Positions 48,177-59,975 of a DNA stretch of 64,000 bases are shown here, in pieces. Each line of letters opens with the position of its first letter. Position 1 is the stretch's first letter. The notes beneath the pieces were generated by a model, which searched no databases, had not been told where the DNA came from, and saw nothing but the letters and a program-made list of their open reading frames with translations. Source of the stretch: Psettodes erumei (Eukaryota > Chordata > Actinopteri > Pleuronectiformes > Psettodidae); contig JAFBJZ010000454.1 in assembly GCA_016785225.1 (NCBI GenBank), positions 1,068,501-1,132,500 of the forward strand, written 5' to 3'. Position numbers and translations under genes: made by a program.

Positions 48177-48597
48177 CTCATGTAAGACATGCTGTGTACA
48201 TTACGCGGAAGCCGCATATTCCGTCGGCGACCGTGACGTGGGCTGATGAGCGGATCAATGTCAGGCTCCTGTCTGCCGTTTTCCTCTCGGTCATTGTTAC
48301 TGACGCTGTCGGGCGGTTCGCACTTCTGAGCGTGGCGGCTGCTGCTACGTCACGAGCAACCATGTGAGTTGTCCTCTGACTGTTTTCAGGAAGGTAAATC
48401 TTGCGTTTCTTTTTTTTCCCCCTCCATGCACTGATGAGGAGACCGGACTAACTTCACACACCTCTGGGCGGCCAAGTGAAAAGGGATCGTTTAGATCTGG
48501 AGTTATTTATGTATCTCCCTCTCTCTTTCCTAAATGTGTACATAACATTTTGGAATATACATAATTCTCCGCTTCGTGCTTTCCCTTCAATAATCCA

Positions 48598-48660
48598 CCC
48601 CCCACCCCACCCCACCCCACCCCACCCCACCCGCGCTCCTCTGCCCCCCCCCCGCCTCCT
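48598..48660 (+). repeat. (CCCCA)n pentanucleotide and C-rich tract
   Basis: About six CCCCA units followed by C-runs. A similar C-rich block lies at 48762-48812. Confidence 0.85.
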
Positions 48661-49639
48661 CTTTTATGGCCTGCCGATGGTGTTCAGCACAGTCCATGTC
48701 TTGTCTCAGTCATGAACAGCACATTGTCCTCCAAGAACAAGACTCCGTGCATCTGCGATTACCCCCCCCCCCCGCCCCCGCCACCCAACCCCACCCCACC
48801 AGCCCCCCACCCACACACATGCACACTCTAATATAAATCAACACACTCCCCAAGTTCACATTTATCCAATTTATTCATTCTATATATTTAAACAGGTGGT
48901 TGGACTTTAACTGTTCTCAGCTGGCTGCAGGAGGAGGGAGCGGAGTTTACATTCAAACAGTGGGAAGTCAGTCTGGGTTATCTCCACCCCCCACCGTCAA
49001 ACAACCAAACTGTTGTTTGTCATGTGCGTTCGTGTCTCATTTTTTATGAGCCTTCAAAGAAATAAAAAATAATCTGAGAGTAATAAAAATAATCTTAGTG
49101 CAAATCATCATCTGCCCTAATCATGAACAAATTCCTGTAAAAGTGTCACCCTCTAACGTCAAGATGATTGGACTTGATTTAAAAAAAAAAAAAAAAAAGT
49201 TAAGTCCGGATGAAAGCTAAATGATGGTTTAAGCTGATTTAAATTGGAGAAGCGCAGCATTGTTCTGTCAGATATCTAAGATTTAAAAGACTCAAAATTA
49301 GATGTAATTACTTGATGAGGTGGCAGTGTTTGATTTTTTTTTTTTTTTTTTGCAGGGTGGGGGGATTCCTGTTTCTATATTAAGCCGGCTGTTCTTTTCA
49401 AAAGGATGAAACTGGGGCTTTGTGTTCTTTAAGGTTTTCTGCAGGAGTGATTCCAGCAAAGTGACAAACTTAACAGAGCCGTGTTCTCGCTGCAACTGCA
49501 CCGAGGATAAAAGCCACCGGCAGCAACGAAGACAAGCGGTTTCTGCATTCGCTTGTCTGTATTCCATCGGGTTAACACACTCCCAGCTCACTGATTACAC
49601 ATGCAGCGGGTTGAAAGTAGAGGGGGGGTCGACGTGAAT

Positions 49640-49760
49640 ATATTTGTGTAAGAGGCTGCCTAATTACCAGAGCTGGTTCTCCACTTCACTTAACTTTCTA
49701 ATTGGCTTGCCTTTTTGGCTGCAATTAATTACAAGATTTTATATTCCATTAATGATCGAC
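49640..49760. promoter_or_regulatory. candidate enhancer with clustered TAAT sites near exon 9
   Basis: Four homeodomain-type words lie in about 100 bp: TAATTAC (49661), TAATTGG (49699), AATTAATTA (49723-49731) and CATTAATGATCG (49747-49758). The cluster is 420 bp upstream of exon 9, just before the G-rich and CA tracts. Confidence 0.4.
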
Positions 49761-49792
49761 GGGGGGTGGGGTGGGGGGTGGCATGTTCATGT

Positions 49793-49793
<1 letters not shown>

Positions 49794-49830
<37 letters not shown>
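49794..49830 (+). repeat. (CA)18 repeat
   Basis: CA array of 37 bp, inverted relative to the (TG)43 array 104 bp downstream. Confidence 0.94.
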
Positions 49831-49833
<3 letters not shown>

Positions 49834-49931
49834 TACAGTATGCATCCAGACAAATGCAGCCACGCGCTGACACCTACGCGCTGATGAGCACACGTTTTTA
49901 TTTTCTACCGCTCATTATGCAGCGCTGCTTT

Positions 49932-49934
<3 letters not shown>

Positions 49935-50020
<86 letters not shown>
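49935..50020 (+). repeat. (TG)43 repeat upstream of exon 9
   Basis: Perfect TG array of 86 bp ending 154 bp before the exon 9 acceptor. UG repeats in RNA bind TDP-43 and CELF proteins. Confidence 0.96.
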
Positions 50021-50023
<3 letters not shown>

Positions 50024-50174
50024 CTGTTTGTGTGCGTAACCTGTGCGTAACGTCTCTTCCTTCCGCTTAAAAAAAAGGCACATCAGACCTTCCCTCTTTC
50101 AAAAACAAGAAGCTTCATTAAACAATTTGTGGTCAGCCTTTTGCTCATACGCGCTGTGTTTCCCCCTCCTGCAG

Positions 50175-50251
50175 CATCCCTACCCGTCAGAAGAACAGAA
50201 GAAACAGCTGGCACAAGACACGGGCCTCACCATCCTACAAGTGAACAACTG
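50175..50251 (+). CDS. meis1: meis1 exon 9: TALE loop, homeodomain helix 2 and start of helix 3
   Basis: 77 nt, starting on a codon boundary and ending two bases into the Trp codon of the WFINARR motif. It encodes HPYPSEEQKKQLAQDTG and LTILQVNNW. HPYP contains the three-residue PYP loop extension that defines TALE homeodomains and contacts the HOX hexapeptide in PBX and related proteins; SEEQKKQLAQDTG is helix 2; TILQVNNW starts recognition helix 3. The acceptor is CCTCCTGCAG|CAT and the donor CTG|GTGAGT, both strong. Skipping this exon would shift the frame and destroy the homeodomain. The exon lies between (TG)43 upstream and a broken (CA) array starting 113 bp downstream. Confidence 0.98.
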
Positions 50252-50362
50252 GTGAGTCAACGCGGAGTTTACATGCAGTCGATTTCAGGGGTTCGACCCC
50301 CCGAGGCTATCCCAGCTCTTAATGATCGGAATTAATGCCTCCTCCCCACCCTTGTTTTCATA

Positions 50363-50364
<2 letters not shown>

Positions 50365-50409
<45 letters not shown>

Positions 50410-50418
50410 ACACACACC
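50365..50418 (+). repeat. (CA)n repeat downstream of exon 9
   Basis: About 25 CA units with one CT break near 50403. It is complementary in the transcript to the (TG)43 array upstream of exon 9. Confidence 0.94.
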
Positions 50419-50989
50419 CCACTTCCCGAATCATCCTCATCCAGATCAATCAATCTAAAGAGATATGGCCTGGAGTGATTTTCCACACCAACAGCCCAAC
50501 TCAGCCCAAACACCAGCATCCATGTTAATTAAGAGTCCGACGACGTTCTGAAAACAGCCAATAAAAAACATTCAACATGCACAACTTATACAGGAATGAT
50601 TACTGGGAAAGTGGTAGCTCTGAGACTAATTATAGGATTTTACATTGCCTGACTTATTTTGGGGTTTTGTGGGTTCTTTTGCGTAGCACCTTATTTACAG
50701 TGATTAAGCTTGTTTTAATCAAACGTTTTACCCTCTCGCTTTGATTGCAACATTTATACCCAGCGTGTGTTTACACCCCGTTATCATAAAAGTTGATTTT
50801 TCTGACATAGTCACGTAGACATAACCATGACATAGCCATGCAGTTTAGTTTCAACTTTAATTAAGAGAGAAAAAAAGCTGCAGCTGCTTGTTTCCCTCTG
50901 ATCATTACAGGTAAAAGACATTTTATTGGGTGTCCACTGACCATATATCCTTTTACACATTATTATTTAGTACTTTTTCATAATGCATG

Positions 50990-51360
50990 TAGCATGTGAA
51001 GTTGTCCTTGTTAGCAAGGAACCTAGCTCAGAGGTGCAGCGCCTTATTGCTAACCTGCCTTCGCACATTAATGCTCTGTAAGTGCCAACTAGCCTGTTAA
51101 TTGGGCACGAGCGTGACTGGCCCAGGCCATAAAATAAGGTTGCTAACTAGCCGTTTTAACCTTAGGTAGCACCGTAAAAGGTGGAAAGGGGCCCCCGTGT
51201 CCTTGTGCGGCTACTCTTATCAGAGAGATGGCTATCAGCACATGCTTAGTGTTATTAGCCATGTCTAATTAAATGGGCTGGAGTCTGGGTAACCGAGGCA
51301 GGGCCCAGGCAGAGGGCGTTTGATCTGAGCGGGCCCTTAAAATAATCCTTGAAAGTATCA
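50990..51360. promoter_or_regulatory. candidate conserved non-coding element
   Basis: Repeat-free block with CGCACATTAATGCTC, CTGTTAATTGGGCACG, GTTATTAGCC and GTCTAATTAAATGGG, plus CTTATCAGAGAG (GATA-type). The absence of microsatellites over nearly 1 kb in such repeat-rich surroundings suggests selection; this is an inference. Confidence 0.42.
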
Positions 51361-52096
51361 GTCAGTCGCGAAGTACGAGCATGAAAGGGGAGACTGCAGA
51401 AAGGCAAAGAGAGAGAGAGGGGTTAAAGAGCCAGACGGGGTGAAAAAGAGATGAAGAGAAAGAGAGGAAGATAAGGAGAGAGGGAGAGAAAGAGATGAGA
51501 CACGATAAATCCCCATTACCAGCAGTCTAATGATGTTAACATTATTCCCAGCCATTGTTCAATCTGAGACCTCCGAGACAGACAGACGTTAGATTAGGGT
51601 ATGGTGTATCAGTCTATGGAGAATTCATTTTATACCAGGCCGAAAACAATGTGCGTGTGCAGACACACATACACACACACACAGGCAGACACACACAAAC
51701 ACACACACACACACGCACAGGCGGAAAAAGGCCTCCTCACCAGAGGGAATCCTGTAGAGGTTATCAAATCACGTGACCTCTCTGAAATCCATGGGGGATC
51801 AATTCTTACAGCTGAGATAAAGCCAAGCAGTGTGTGTCTGTGTGTGTCTGTGTGTGTGTGTGAGTCTGTGTGAGCCAGACAGACAGACAGTCACATGAAC
51901 AGCAGCTTGGTCACTTAAGGCTGACTGCGTGCTCTCATTCTGTTTATTTTTATTGGTGGGGGGATAGCAACGCACCCCGGAGGTGTGTGTGCATCTGTGT
52001 TTTTTGTGCAAGACCGACACACACCGTGTGAATCGTGGGAGGTTAATCTTGGTTTGTGGAAGATGTGTGTGTTTCTGTGTGTGTGTGTGTGTGTGT

Positions 52097-52136
<40 letters not shown>

Positions 52137-52676
52137 CCGGGGGTGGTTAATCTAAGGGGTATTAGCTGTTAAACCCTGCATGCTGGGATCCCGCTGCCCC
52201 CTCACATTTCGTTGTATACAAGTGTGTGTGTCTGTGTGTGCGTGCGCGTGCATGTTTGTCTGCGCACTTGTCCACGGGCAAATTTACTTGCATGGCTGTT
52301 TGAGCGAGCGATACGCTGTAGCGTGGAAAAAGGTGACGGCGAGAGGGAAAACGATCAAGCCAAGAGACGGAAAGATAAAGACAAAGAGACGGACAAAAAG
52401 GGAGGAAGAGGAGGAGAGATGGAGGAGGTTAGAGAGGAGCAGGAATAAAGATGATGGAGGGGAAAGAGGGAGGAGAAGAGACAATCACACAGAGAGAGAG
52501 AGAGAGAGGGAGGTTACGTTAGGGGAACTGCCATTTCGCAGGCGCCTTGTTGTGCTGATTGGGAAGCCCCGTCATTGGGTGTCTCCATAGCAACCCCCGG
52601 TGATGTTACCTCCTGACCCACTGATTTGTTGAAGTCAATTTCCCGAGCTGTGATTCTGTTTGTCAGTGCCATTGAG

Positions 52677-52686
52677 ACACACACAC

Positions 52687-52769
<83 letters not shown>
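52677..52769 (+). repeat. (CA)46 repeat
   Basis: CA array of 93 bp with a single CG break near 52691. Confidence 0.96.
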
Positions 52770-52770
<1 letters not shown>

Positions 52771-52957
52771 TTCCTCATGCGTTCACTCGCACCAAATCCG
52801 GTCCACAGCTGTGAAATCAAGCCAAAGAGGACTTCAGGAAGCATAAACACTTAGTGGGAGTGTGTTTCACGGTCATACGCAGGCCATCAAAACCCAATTC
52901 AATTCACGTCCAATGTCCGCAGATGAACCGCGGGTCGGACGCGTCCGCTGTCCCGAC

Positions 52958-52990
52958 AGGGGGGTGGGGGGGGGTGGGGTGGGGGGGGGG
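52958..52990 (+). repeat. G-run cluster
   Basis: Four or more runs of at least four G separated by single T bases. Strong quadruplex-forming potential on the sense strand. Confidence 0.85.
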
Positions 52991-55455
52991 ACCTGACGGT
53001 GACAAACACGCACAACTGACAAATAAAGCGCGGACGGCAATCCTGTCACATGTTACAGCACGGAACGTTATGAACACACACTCCCTCTCTCGCACACACA
53101 CAATCTCTTTTCCTCTCCTATGTAATAACCCTCTCTCTCTCTCTCTCTCTCTCTCACGCGCGCACTCACACACGCATATGTGTTAACACACATGTCGGTG
53201 TGTATTATTGATGAGCGAGCACGCGGTAGGGCTCAGCAGATTAAATAAAAATGCTAAAGGCCGGCAAGGGGCGCAGATCACTCATGAATTATTGGCAGAA
53301 ATACTCTTCACCAGGGAATCTCAATTTGAATGGAGCAAGTGTGTGTGGGTGTGTGCGTCAAAGTGTGTGTGTTCACATTTGCACAGCTGAATCCAGGAGC
53401 ATATAGAGAACGTACACACACCACCGCGCACACCCAAACGCAAACACTGGGACACATCCCTACATAGGGATCTGTACAGTAACCTGTATGTCACAAACAA
53501 ACATAAAGTCGCACACTTCCCAAACAGGTTCGCACAAAGCGTGCGGGTGTACCCATCCCACACTCATAAGTCATTTCGTGACACAAACGGACACACACAC
53601 ACACACACACACACACAGCTGAAACTTTTTAGGTTTTTCCTGTGAACATTTAAATTCCATCTACTTCAATCGAGATGTGAAACTGCAGGAGCGTCTCTGC
53701 TTAAAATCAAACTAAATCTTACAATATTTACAGTGGAACTATGTTCATAAAAAGATCAAAGCAATTTCCACCAAAAGAAAGTAAGTTTGTCACATCGGCA
53801 CTTTTTTAACTTAAATCCTCAAACCTTTTTCAGAACAGCAAGACAAACACATTCTTACCTAAGATGCATCCAAACAGCCCAGAACTTAAGATCATGTTTC
53901 TCAGCTATTTGTGACAAATATTAAAATTTGCAGATGAGAGACAACGCCTTTATTGATTTTTCCACAGCATGTGATGAGTGTAGGATACGGATGGGAATAA
54001 GGAAACGCCGAGCGGTAAACAGATGAGAAAAGTTAACGGGTTCACCGTCGGTCTAGTCGACGGCGTCCTTGAACGACACAACCTTTACCTGCTCGCACAT
54101 TTCAACCCGCCGGCAGTGCGGGCGGGCGGCCGCTCGTAGCTCAGAGCGCAACATCCAAAAGGTCTTTGTTTCTCCACCGACTTTCTCTGTCTCCGGCTGC
54201 AGTCAGTGCTAAGTTCTCCTAACGCCCCGGTGATGTAAAAATCGATGGCGAGGTCATCAGGTTTCCCTCGTTGGCCGCCCCTCCCCTTCCTGCCTGCAAT
54301 TTAATAATGCCCCTTTAAAGGCAGTGTTTAAGCCTCGCCGAGCGATTGTTTTGTCAATAAGGCCTCCTTTTACGAACGTCTTAAAAGCCTGGACAGGGAG
54401 ATGGCGAGCGAGAGAGGGAGAGAGGAAGAGGGAGTATTTAAGAGGGCAGGGTGGACGGACGTCCAGGCTACTTAGGAAGGAGCGGCGCGGCGCGCACCTC
54501 GACGTCTCTTATCGGGTTTCTGAGAGGACGGGCAGGAAGGAGAAACGGGGCGGGGTGAGGGGGAAGAAATGAAAGGATGGAAAAGGAACACCTCTTTTTT
54601 TTCTCCCCTTTTTAGCAGGGCTGCCCCCGACCTCAGGTTCTCCTGCTGGACTCGTAGCCATTAGCTCGAGCCATTTGAATTTGTGCTTCTTTGAATATAC
54701 AGCATATATAATGTGGGAGGCATCAGGAAATGAGTTGCGGGGCTGAGAAAGAATGACATGAGTGTGTGTGAAATACATGTATTTTAAAACAGTGTGAACA
54801 CATGGATGAGCCGAGCAGCTGATGCTGAGTGGTGCTAACGTGCCTGTTTCAGAAGCTCAGCCACGTTTCAGGTTTTACATCCCGTAACCTGCAGCGGTAA
54901 TGCTAATAAAGTCCAAAATCAGAGGAAAACTCTGCTTTATTAGAACTTGTCTTGTAGGTTTGTCCGTTTGTTGTTTTGTTTTGTTTGTTTTCCTCAGTTG
55001 TGATTAGTGTGCTATTCTGGGAAGGCCGTGACAAGGCTAAAAAGAAGACGAGCAGGAAGAGTCAGATGATCAGACAGGTTTTAAACAAAGATCGACGCAC
55101 ACTTCCCCTGCAGCCTCGCTCCACTCGCCGCAGTTGCGCTCGCCCGGGTTTGTCGAGCAGCGAGGGATTATTGCCAACATTTTTTGTGCAATGATCACCA
55201 CAAATTGAAGTCGTTAAAATCTGGCTAAACTGCTAGCGTGTTTACAACCTATCTCATCGGATCGGATCTGGCAAAGATGAGTACAGAACCATCACTGCCT
55301 GCGAAAATGATATAGACAAGACCTGAGTCGTAATAAACACAACACGAGTTAACACGAGCAACAAACAGGTAGGGTGAGATGAGTGATTCACTATGTGGAC
55401 AAGCTGCGGAGAGAGAGAGAGATGCTGGAACTTGTTCACAGAAAGACTTGTGAGG

Positions 55456-55479
55456 TGTGTGTGTGTGTGTGTGTGTGTG
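55456..55479 (+). repeat. (TG)n repeat
   Basis: Short TG array, inverted relative to 55612-55692. Confidence 0.9.
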
Positions 55480-55610
55480 CGTGTGTGTTTTGTATGTGTG
55501 TGTTTTGGAATTAGCAGGCCCAGTTTCAGCCCATGCCCTAAAGCCTCTTACATACACTGCAGCTCTGTCAAGTTGGTTCAGCCTGAAACTGCCTGACATT
55601 ACAGCAAATA

Positions 55611-55611
<1 letters not shown>

Positions 55612-55692
<81 letters not shown>
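55612..55692 (+). repeat. (CA)40 repeat
   Basis: CA array of 81 bp, continuing after a CT break. Confidence 0.95.
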
Positions 55693-55698
<6 letters not shown>

Positions 55699-56084
55699 AC
55701 ACAGTCGTGTCTCCATGACATTACCTTGACTTGCACTCATTTCCTGGAGACGTGCTCTAACCTTAAAACTTGTCTTCACCTCATGATGAAATGTGGACGT
55801 TCTCTTGTCCCTGCAAAGGAGACAAGTCCCCATAATGCCCCCCCCCCCCCACACACACACACACACACACAGACACACACTCACACACAACCACATGCAA
55901 ATGAACACACTTTTAACTCTGTGTGGCCTCACCCACAGATTTCAACACTGAGTTCAAATGCAAAAAAAAAAAAAAAAGATTTCAAAAACAGTATTTCCTT
56001 CTCTCAGTTTGAAGTGTGTTGCCTTTTTGGAATCTGCAGCTTGTGCAGACACGACCCCGTCTTTACTGTATTATGTCAACACAA

Positions 56085-56117
<33 letters not shown>

Positions 56118-56905
56118 CAGACACATGTAGGTGTCCATGTGCAGAGGCACTCTGCGAACCGAACACCCCTCCCTTCCCCGTCCTCCCCCTTTCTTCCTCT
56201 CGCTCTCTCTGTTTCTCTTACATCACAGCACGCCGCCCCAGGCCAAACCTGCATTTCTCTTCATTCACTCCTCTCTCGCTCTCTCTCTCCCCTGTCTGTT
56301 TTATGCCCTCCTCTTTTCTACCCCACTCCTCTCCTTTGCTTTTCAACCTCCTTTTGTAGTAGAGAAGAAGAAGGGGGGGGGTTGGGGTTGGGAGGGGGCA
56401 GTCCAAAACATGAAAGGCGGCAGAACGTGAATGCCGCGGTCTGTGACGGTCGCTGTCTCGCTCGCCACCGTCGCTCGGTTGTCGTTTTCCCGCGATGATC
56501 AAACGCTGAATGTGAGGCGAGTCAGCGGAGTGAGTGTTTTGTGCTGAAAATTAAACATTGAGGGGAAAAAAAACTTGAGCTGATGTGGAATCATTTTAAT
56601 CTGCAAAAAAAAAGAAAATAATAATAATAAATAATCCAATTTCTCAGTACACTTTAAATGTGACCCTGTTTTCGTCACTTCCGCTCCGTCGCCGTTTGCT
56701 GACCGTCGACTGCCTGAAAACTGCCTTTGCAAGTTTCTGGGCATTTGCGGGGATCCCTGCAGCGATGGCCGCTGCGAGCCCGTGGGGGGGGTATGCGCAG
56801 AGACAGGATATGACACGGCCGGCGTGAGGGGATTTAGGTCAACCACTGTGTTTGCAGCCGTCCCCGCTGCAAGCCCTGTCTGCAGTACTGGCTCTGTGGT
56901 CATCA

Positions 56906-56908
<3 letters not shown>

Positions 56909-56939
<31 letters not shown>
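56909..56939 (+). repeat. (TG)n repeat
   Basis: TG array, inverted relative to a CA array at 57104-57129. Confidence 0.92.
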
Positions 56940-56942
<3 letters not shown>

Positions 56943-57711
56943 CTGGTAGCTATGTTTGTGTATTTATTTGTGTAGATTATTAACAAAAACACACACTGCA
57001 TGTATTTACATGCAGAAACATTTGCTGAAAAAACCACACACACACAGACACAAGGCGTTTATTGCTGATAGAGCTTCAATGCACACATAGAGCGACACAC
57101 AGTCACACACACACACACACACACACACAGATGCACATACATTTCGATCCAAGCCCTGGAGGCTGGAGGACACAGGCTGTGTCCAGTGCTGTGTTTGTGG
57201 AGCGGGCAGCGCCGGGCGGCCATGTTGTTTCTGGGTAAAGCCCGGCTGCGAGCCGTGCCCTCGCCGTGGCAGTGATGGATGACGCTCCCACCGAGTCCAA
57301 GAATGTCTGGACGTATGCGAAGGGAAGCGGTGACGGAGATAAAGAGAGTGGCGGCTGCACGTTCCCCTCTCACGTCTTTATTCCTCTCTGTTTTTTTCTC
57401 TCCTCCTCCTCCTCCTCTTCGTCTCCTCTCAGATCTCCTCTCCCTCTGTTTACACTCGGCCTCTTGGATTTAGTCGTGTTTAGAAGTCACTGAGTTGTTG
57501 CAAAGTCGGCGAGTTCACGTATGTACACTTCCTCTCTGTAACTCAGGGAGGCACCTGGTTGCCGTGGACACACACATACACACTGAGCTCTTCTCCTGTG
57601 TGTGTGTGTGTGTGTTACCCAGCCTGTCGCCCCACTCTGTAAAACCAGCTTTAGTGGTAGATTCATTGCTCTCTTAATGGACACTGGGCTCTCGGGTAGT
57701 GGAGCAACAGG

Positions 57712-57713
<2 letters not shown>

Positions 57714-57746
<33 letters not shown>
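57714..57746 (+). repeat. (TG)n repeat
   Basis: Perfect TG array of 33 bp. Confidence 0.92.
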
Positions 57747-57755
<9 letters not shown>

Positions 57756-58447
57756 CACTTACATACTTGTATTTTATGTGTGTGTGGTAATGGGGATTAA
57801 GTGACCCCCTCGGCTGCTCTCAGTCTAAAGCTCCTTTTAAATTTCACAGTTTTCTTATGTTTGCGTCCGTCTGTGGCGCTGGATCCAGCTAATCCACCTC
57901 ATGTTATTAGCAGCTGCATCAGCAGACCTGCACACATGCACACAAGTGTGCGCGCATACGTCTGCGCTGAGCTGTGCATGCGTTTGGAGACGGTTCAGGA
58001 GCCGCGTCGCTGCCAATAAAGACTTATATGTACTGCTGACTCAAAACACAGGCTTCCTGCCTAATAACAGCTTAGCTGCAGCCAAACGCCGCTCAGACTC
58101 TCGAAAGGTCACGTGACTCCGGCACGACCTCACTTCAACCTCACATGTCAAGTGCCGCGCTGCGCGTCGCGTCCGTGCATGCGTGAACATGCATGTGTGT
58201 TTGTCATGGTGCAGTAAGCTAACCCCCGAAGTTACATGTCAGGCGCCACACCTTAATGCACAAAGCCTTTTTCTATAGGAGGAGGAGGTTTGGAAACAGA
58301 GGGGATCATGGGAATGAGCTGATTGCCTGTTTTTGTGTGCAGGAGTGTTACGGACCTACAGCGCGTCGCTGTTTTAAGCCTCGAGATCGGTCTGAGCGGC
58401 TTTAAGGGAAACCAGTGAGAACGATGACAAGTGAGCGCATGATGTGG

Positions 58448-58451
<4 letters not shown>

Positions 58452-58485
<34 letters not shown>
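58452..58485 (+). repeat. (TG)17 repeat
   Basis: Perfect TG array of 34 bp. Confidence 0.93.
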
Positions 58486-58487
<2 letters not shown>

Positions 58488-59506
58488 TCTCTTCCACTTT
58501 TCTCAATTTTCTCTGATTTGGTTTAAACATGAGATGAGGGGAGTAAACATCGCTTGCGTTCACAAACCTAAAACCCTTGGAACTGTTGCTCTAAATAATC
58601 GGACTTTATCTCTGTCCCCATCACAGCGACTCCTCAGAAACTTACATATCCTAACATCATACCAAGAACTGTCAATGCTTGTGAATTCCCTCTTCACTGT
58701 TTTCAATGCTAAGTTGTTTTTGCAGCACTGGCCCGAATCCAAGTCATGCAAAAACTATAAATGCAGCGCAATTCGTTAACAGCCAATGGGCAAAACCAGT
58801 GACTTCTGCGTTTGTTTTGTGTTCGGTGCTGGAGACGGTCCCCGGCCTCTTCACTGTTTTTGGATTTGTTCTGCAAGCAGCTGCGTTGGTTTATTTAAAC
58901 TAATCTGAGCGTCTAATCCAAGCATCTGACCTGAGATCGACACTGAGGAGGAGGAGAGGGAGGAGAGGAAGGGTTTGTGAGGGGGGGAAAGAGAAGGAGG
59001 TGATTTATGAGTGAACGTGCCAGCTGAGGAGAGCGAGGGGAGAAACTCATAACTGTAATTCCCTCGCACACCCACATGTGCGTTACGCTCGCATACACGC
59101 ACACACACATATACGGTGCGCAGGTACGTACGCACAAATTGCACTGCCACCCCCTGCTGCACATAAAAGAATATGTGAGCTCTATAATAAAATAACTAAT
59201 TACTTAAGAAGATGGAGATGTGCTGGGACTCAGGACAGGATAATCAAGTTCTGCAGGGATACAGCGTGCGACATCGCAGTGGGACGGGGGGGTGTAGTGC
59301 ACATGTGAGCGCCAACCTGCTGCGTGATTGCTTATCATGTGATTTATGGCTTGTAACTGGGTTTGTGTGGGTGCGCAAGTGCCCATCAAGTGCCTCCGTG
59401 TGATTTTTATTTTTTAATAATTATGTCGTCTAGGTGCAGAAACCGGATTTGTTGGAGCGTTCTTTGCGAGGAAACAAAGGCTCTTGATAAAATAACAGAG
59501 CATGGT

Positions 59507-59510
<4 letters not shown>

Positions 59511-59539
<29 letters not shown>
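59511..59539 (+). repeat. (GT)n repeat
   Basis: Perfect GT array of 29 bp. Confidence 0.92.
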
Positions 59540-59541
<2 letters not shown>

Positions 59542-59868
59542 TGGGAAGGATATATGGGCCAGGCGTTAATTGTGGTTGAGCAGCAGACAATCGATGCTCG
59601 CCGCGCGGTGACAACCTGATGATAAGCTACATGATTCCACCCGTCAGAGCTCGCTTTTCTTTTTAGTGCTTTTAAATCACATTGATTGGCAGCCAGGAGG
59701 AACGTGCGGTTACACAGTTATTTTAAGCGGCTCTTAGATTTGAATATGCATGTAAACTGTGCCGACATCCACCGCCAGGTCTCGGGCGTGTGCGTGCGCA
59801 CGCGTTACGCCGCAGCGTCCCGCCGAACGCCAGGCGCGCGTCAACCCCCGTGTGCGTGTGCACGTTCT

Positions 59869-59975
59869 CTCATATTACTAATCTAATATTGTGAGTGAGT
59901 GCAGAGCACGTGTGTGTGTGTATACTGTACATGTGTTTGTGCGTTTCAGTGTGTCTCATATTACTAATATAATAT
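59869..59975 (+). repeat. direct repeat of a 21-bp AT-rich motif
   Basis: The motif beginning CTCATATTACTAAT and ending TAATAT occurs at 59869-59889 and 59955-59975 with one difference in 21 bases. Confidence 0.8.

Larger units (their letters stand above)
32186..50174 (+). other. meis1: intron 8 (17,989 nt)
   Basis: GT-AG intron with no other gene recognised. In mammals the equivalent intron carries well-known conserved enhancers, including those in the restless-legs-associated region, so orthologous elements may lie here; I cannot align them. Repeat-poor blocks are 32480-33600, 34200-34950, 36640-37410, 38140-39230, 40690-40960, 42030-42330, 42660-43470, 44040-44420, 45600-45780, 46400-47090, 48840-49330 and 49640-49760. 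CpG-dense islands are at 34980-35205 and 42364-42504. Very long TG arrays lie at 48087 and 49935. Confidence 0.85.
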
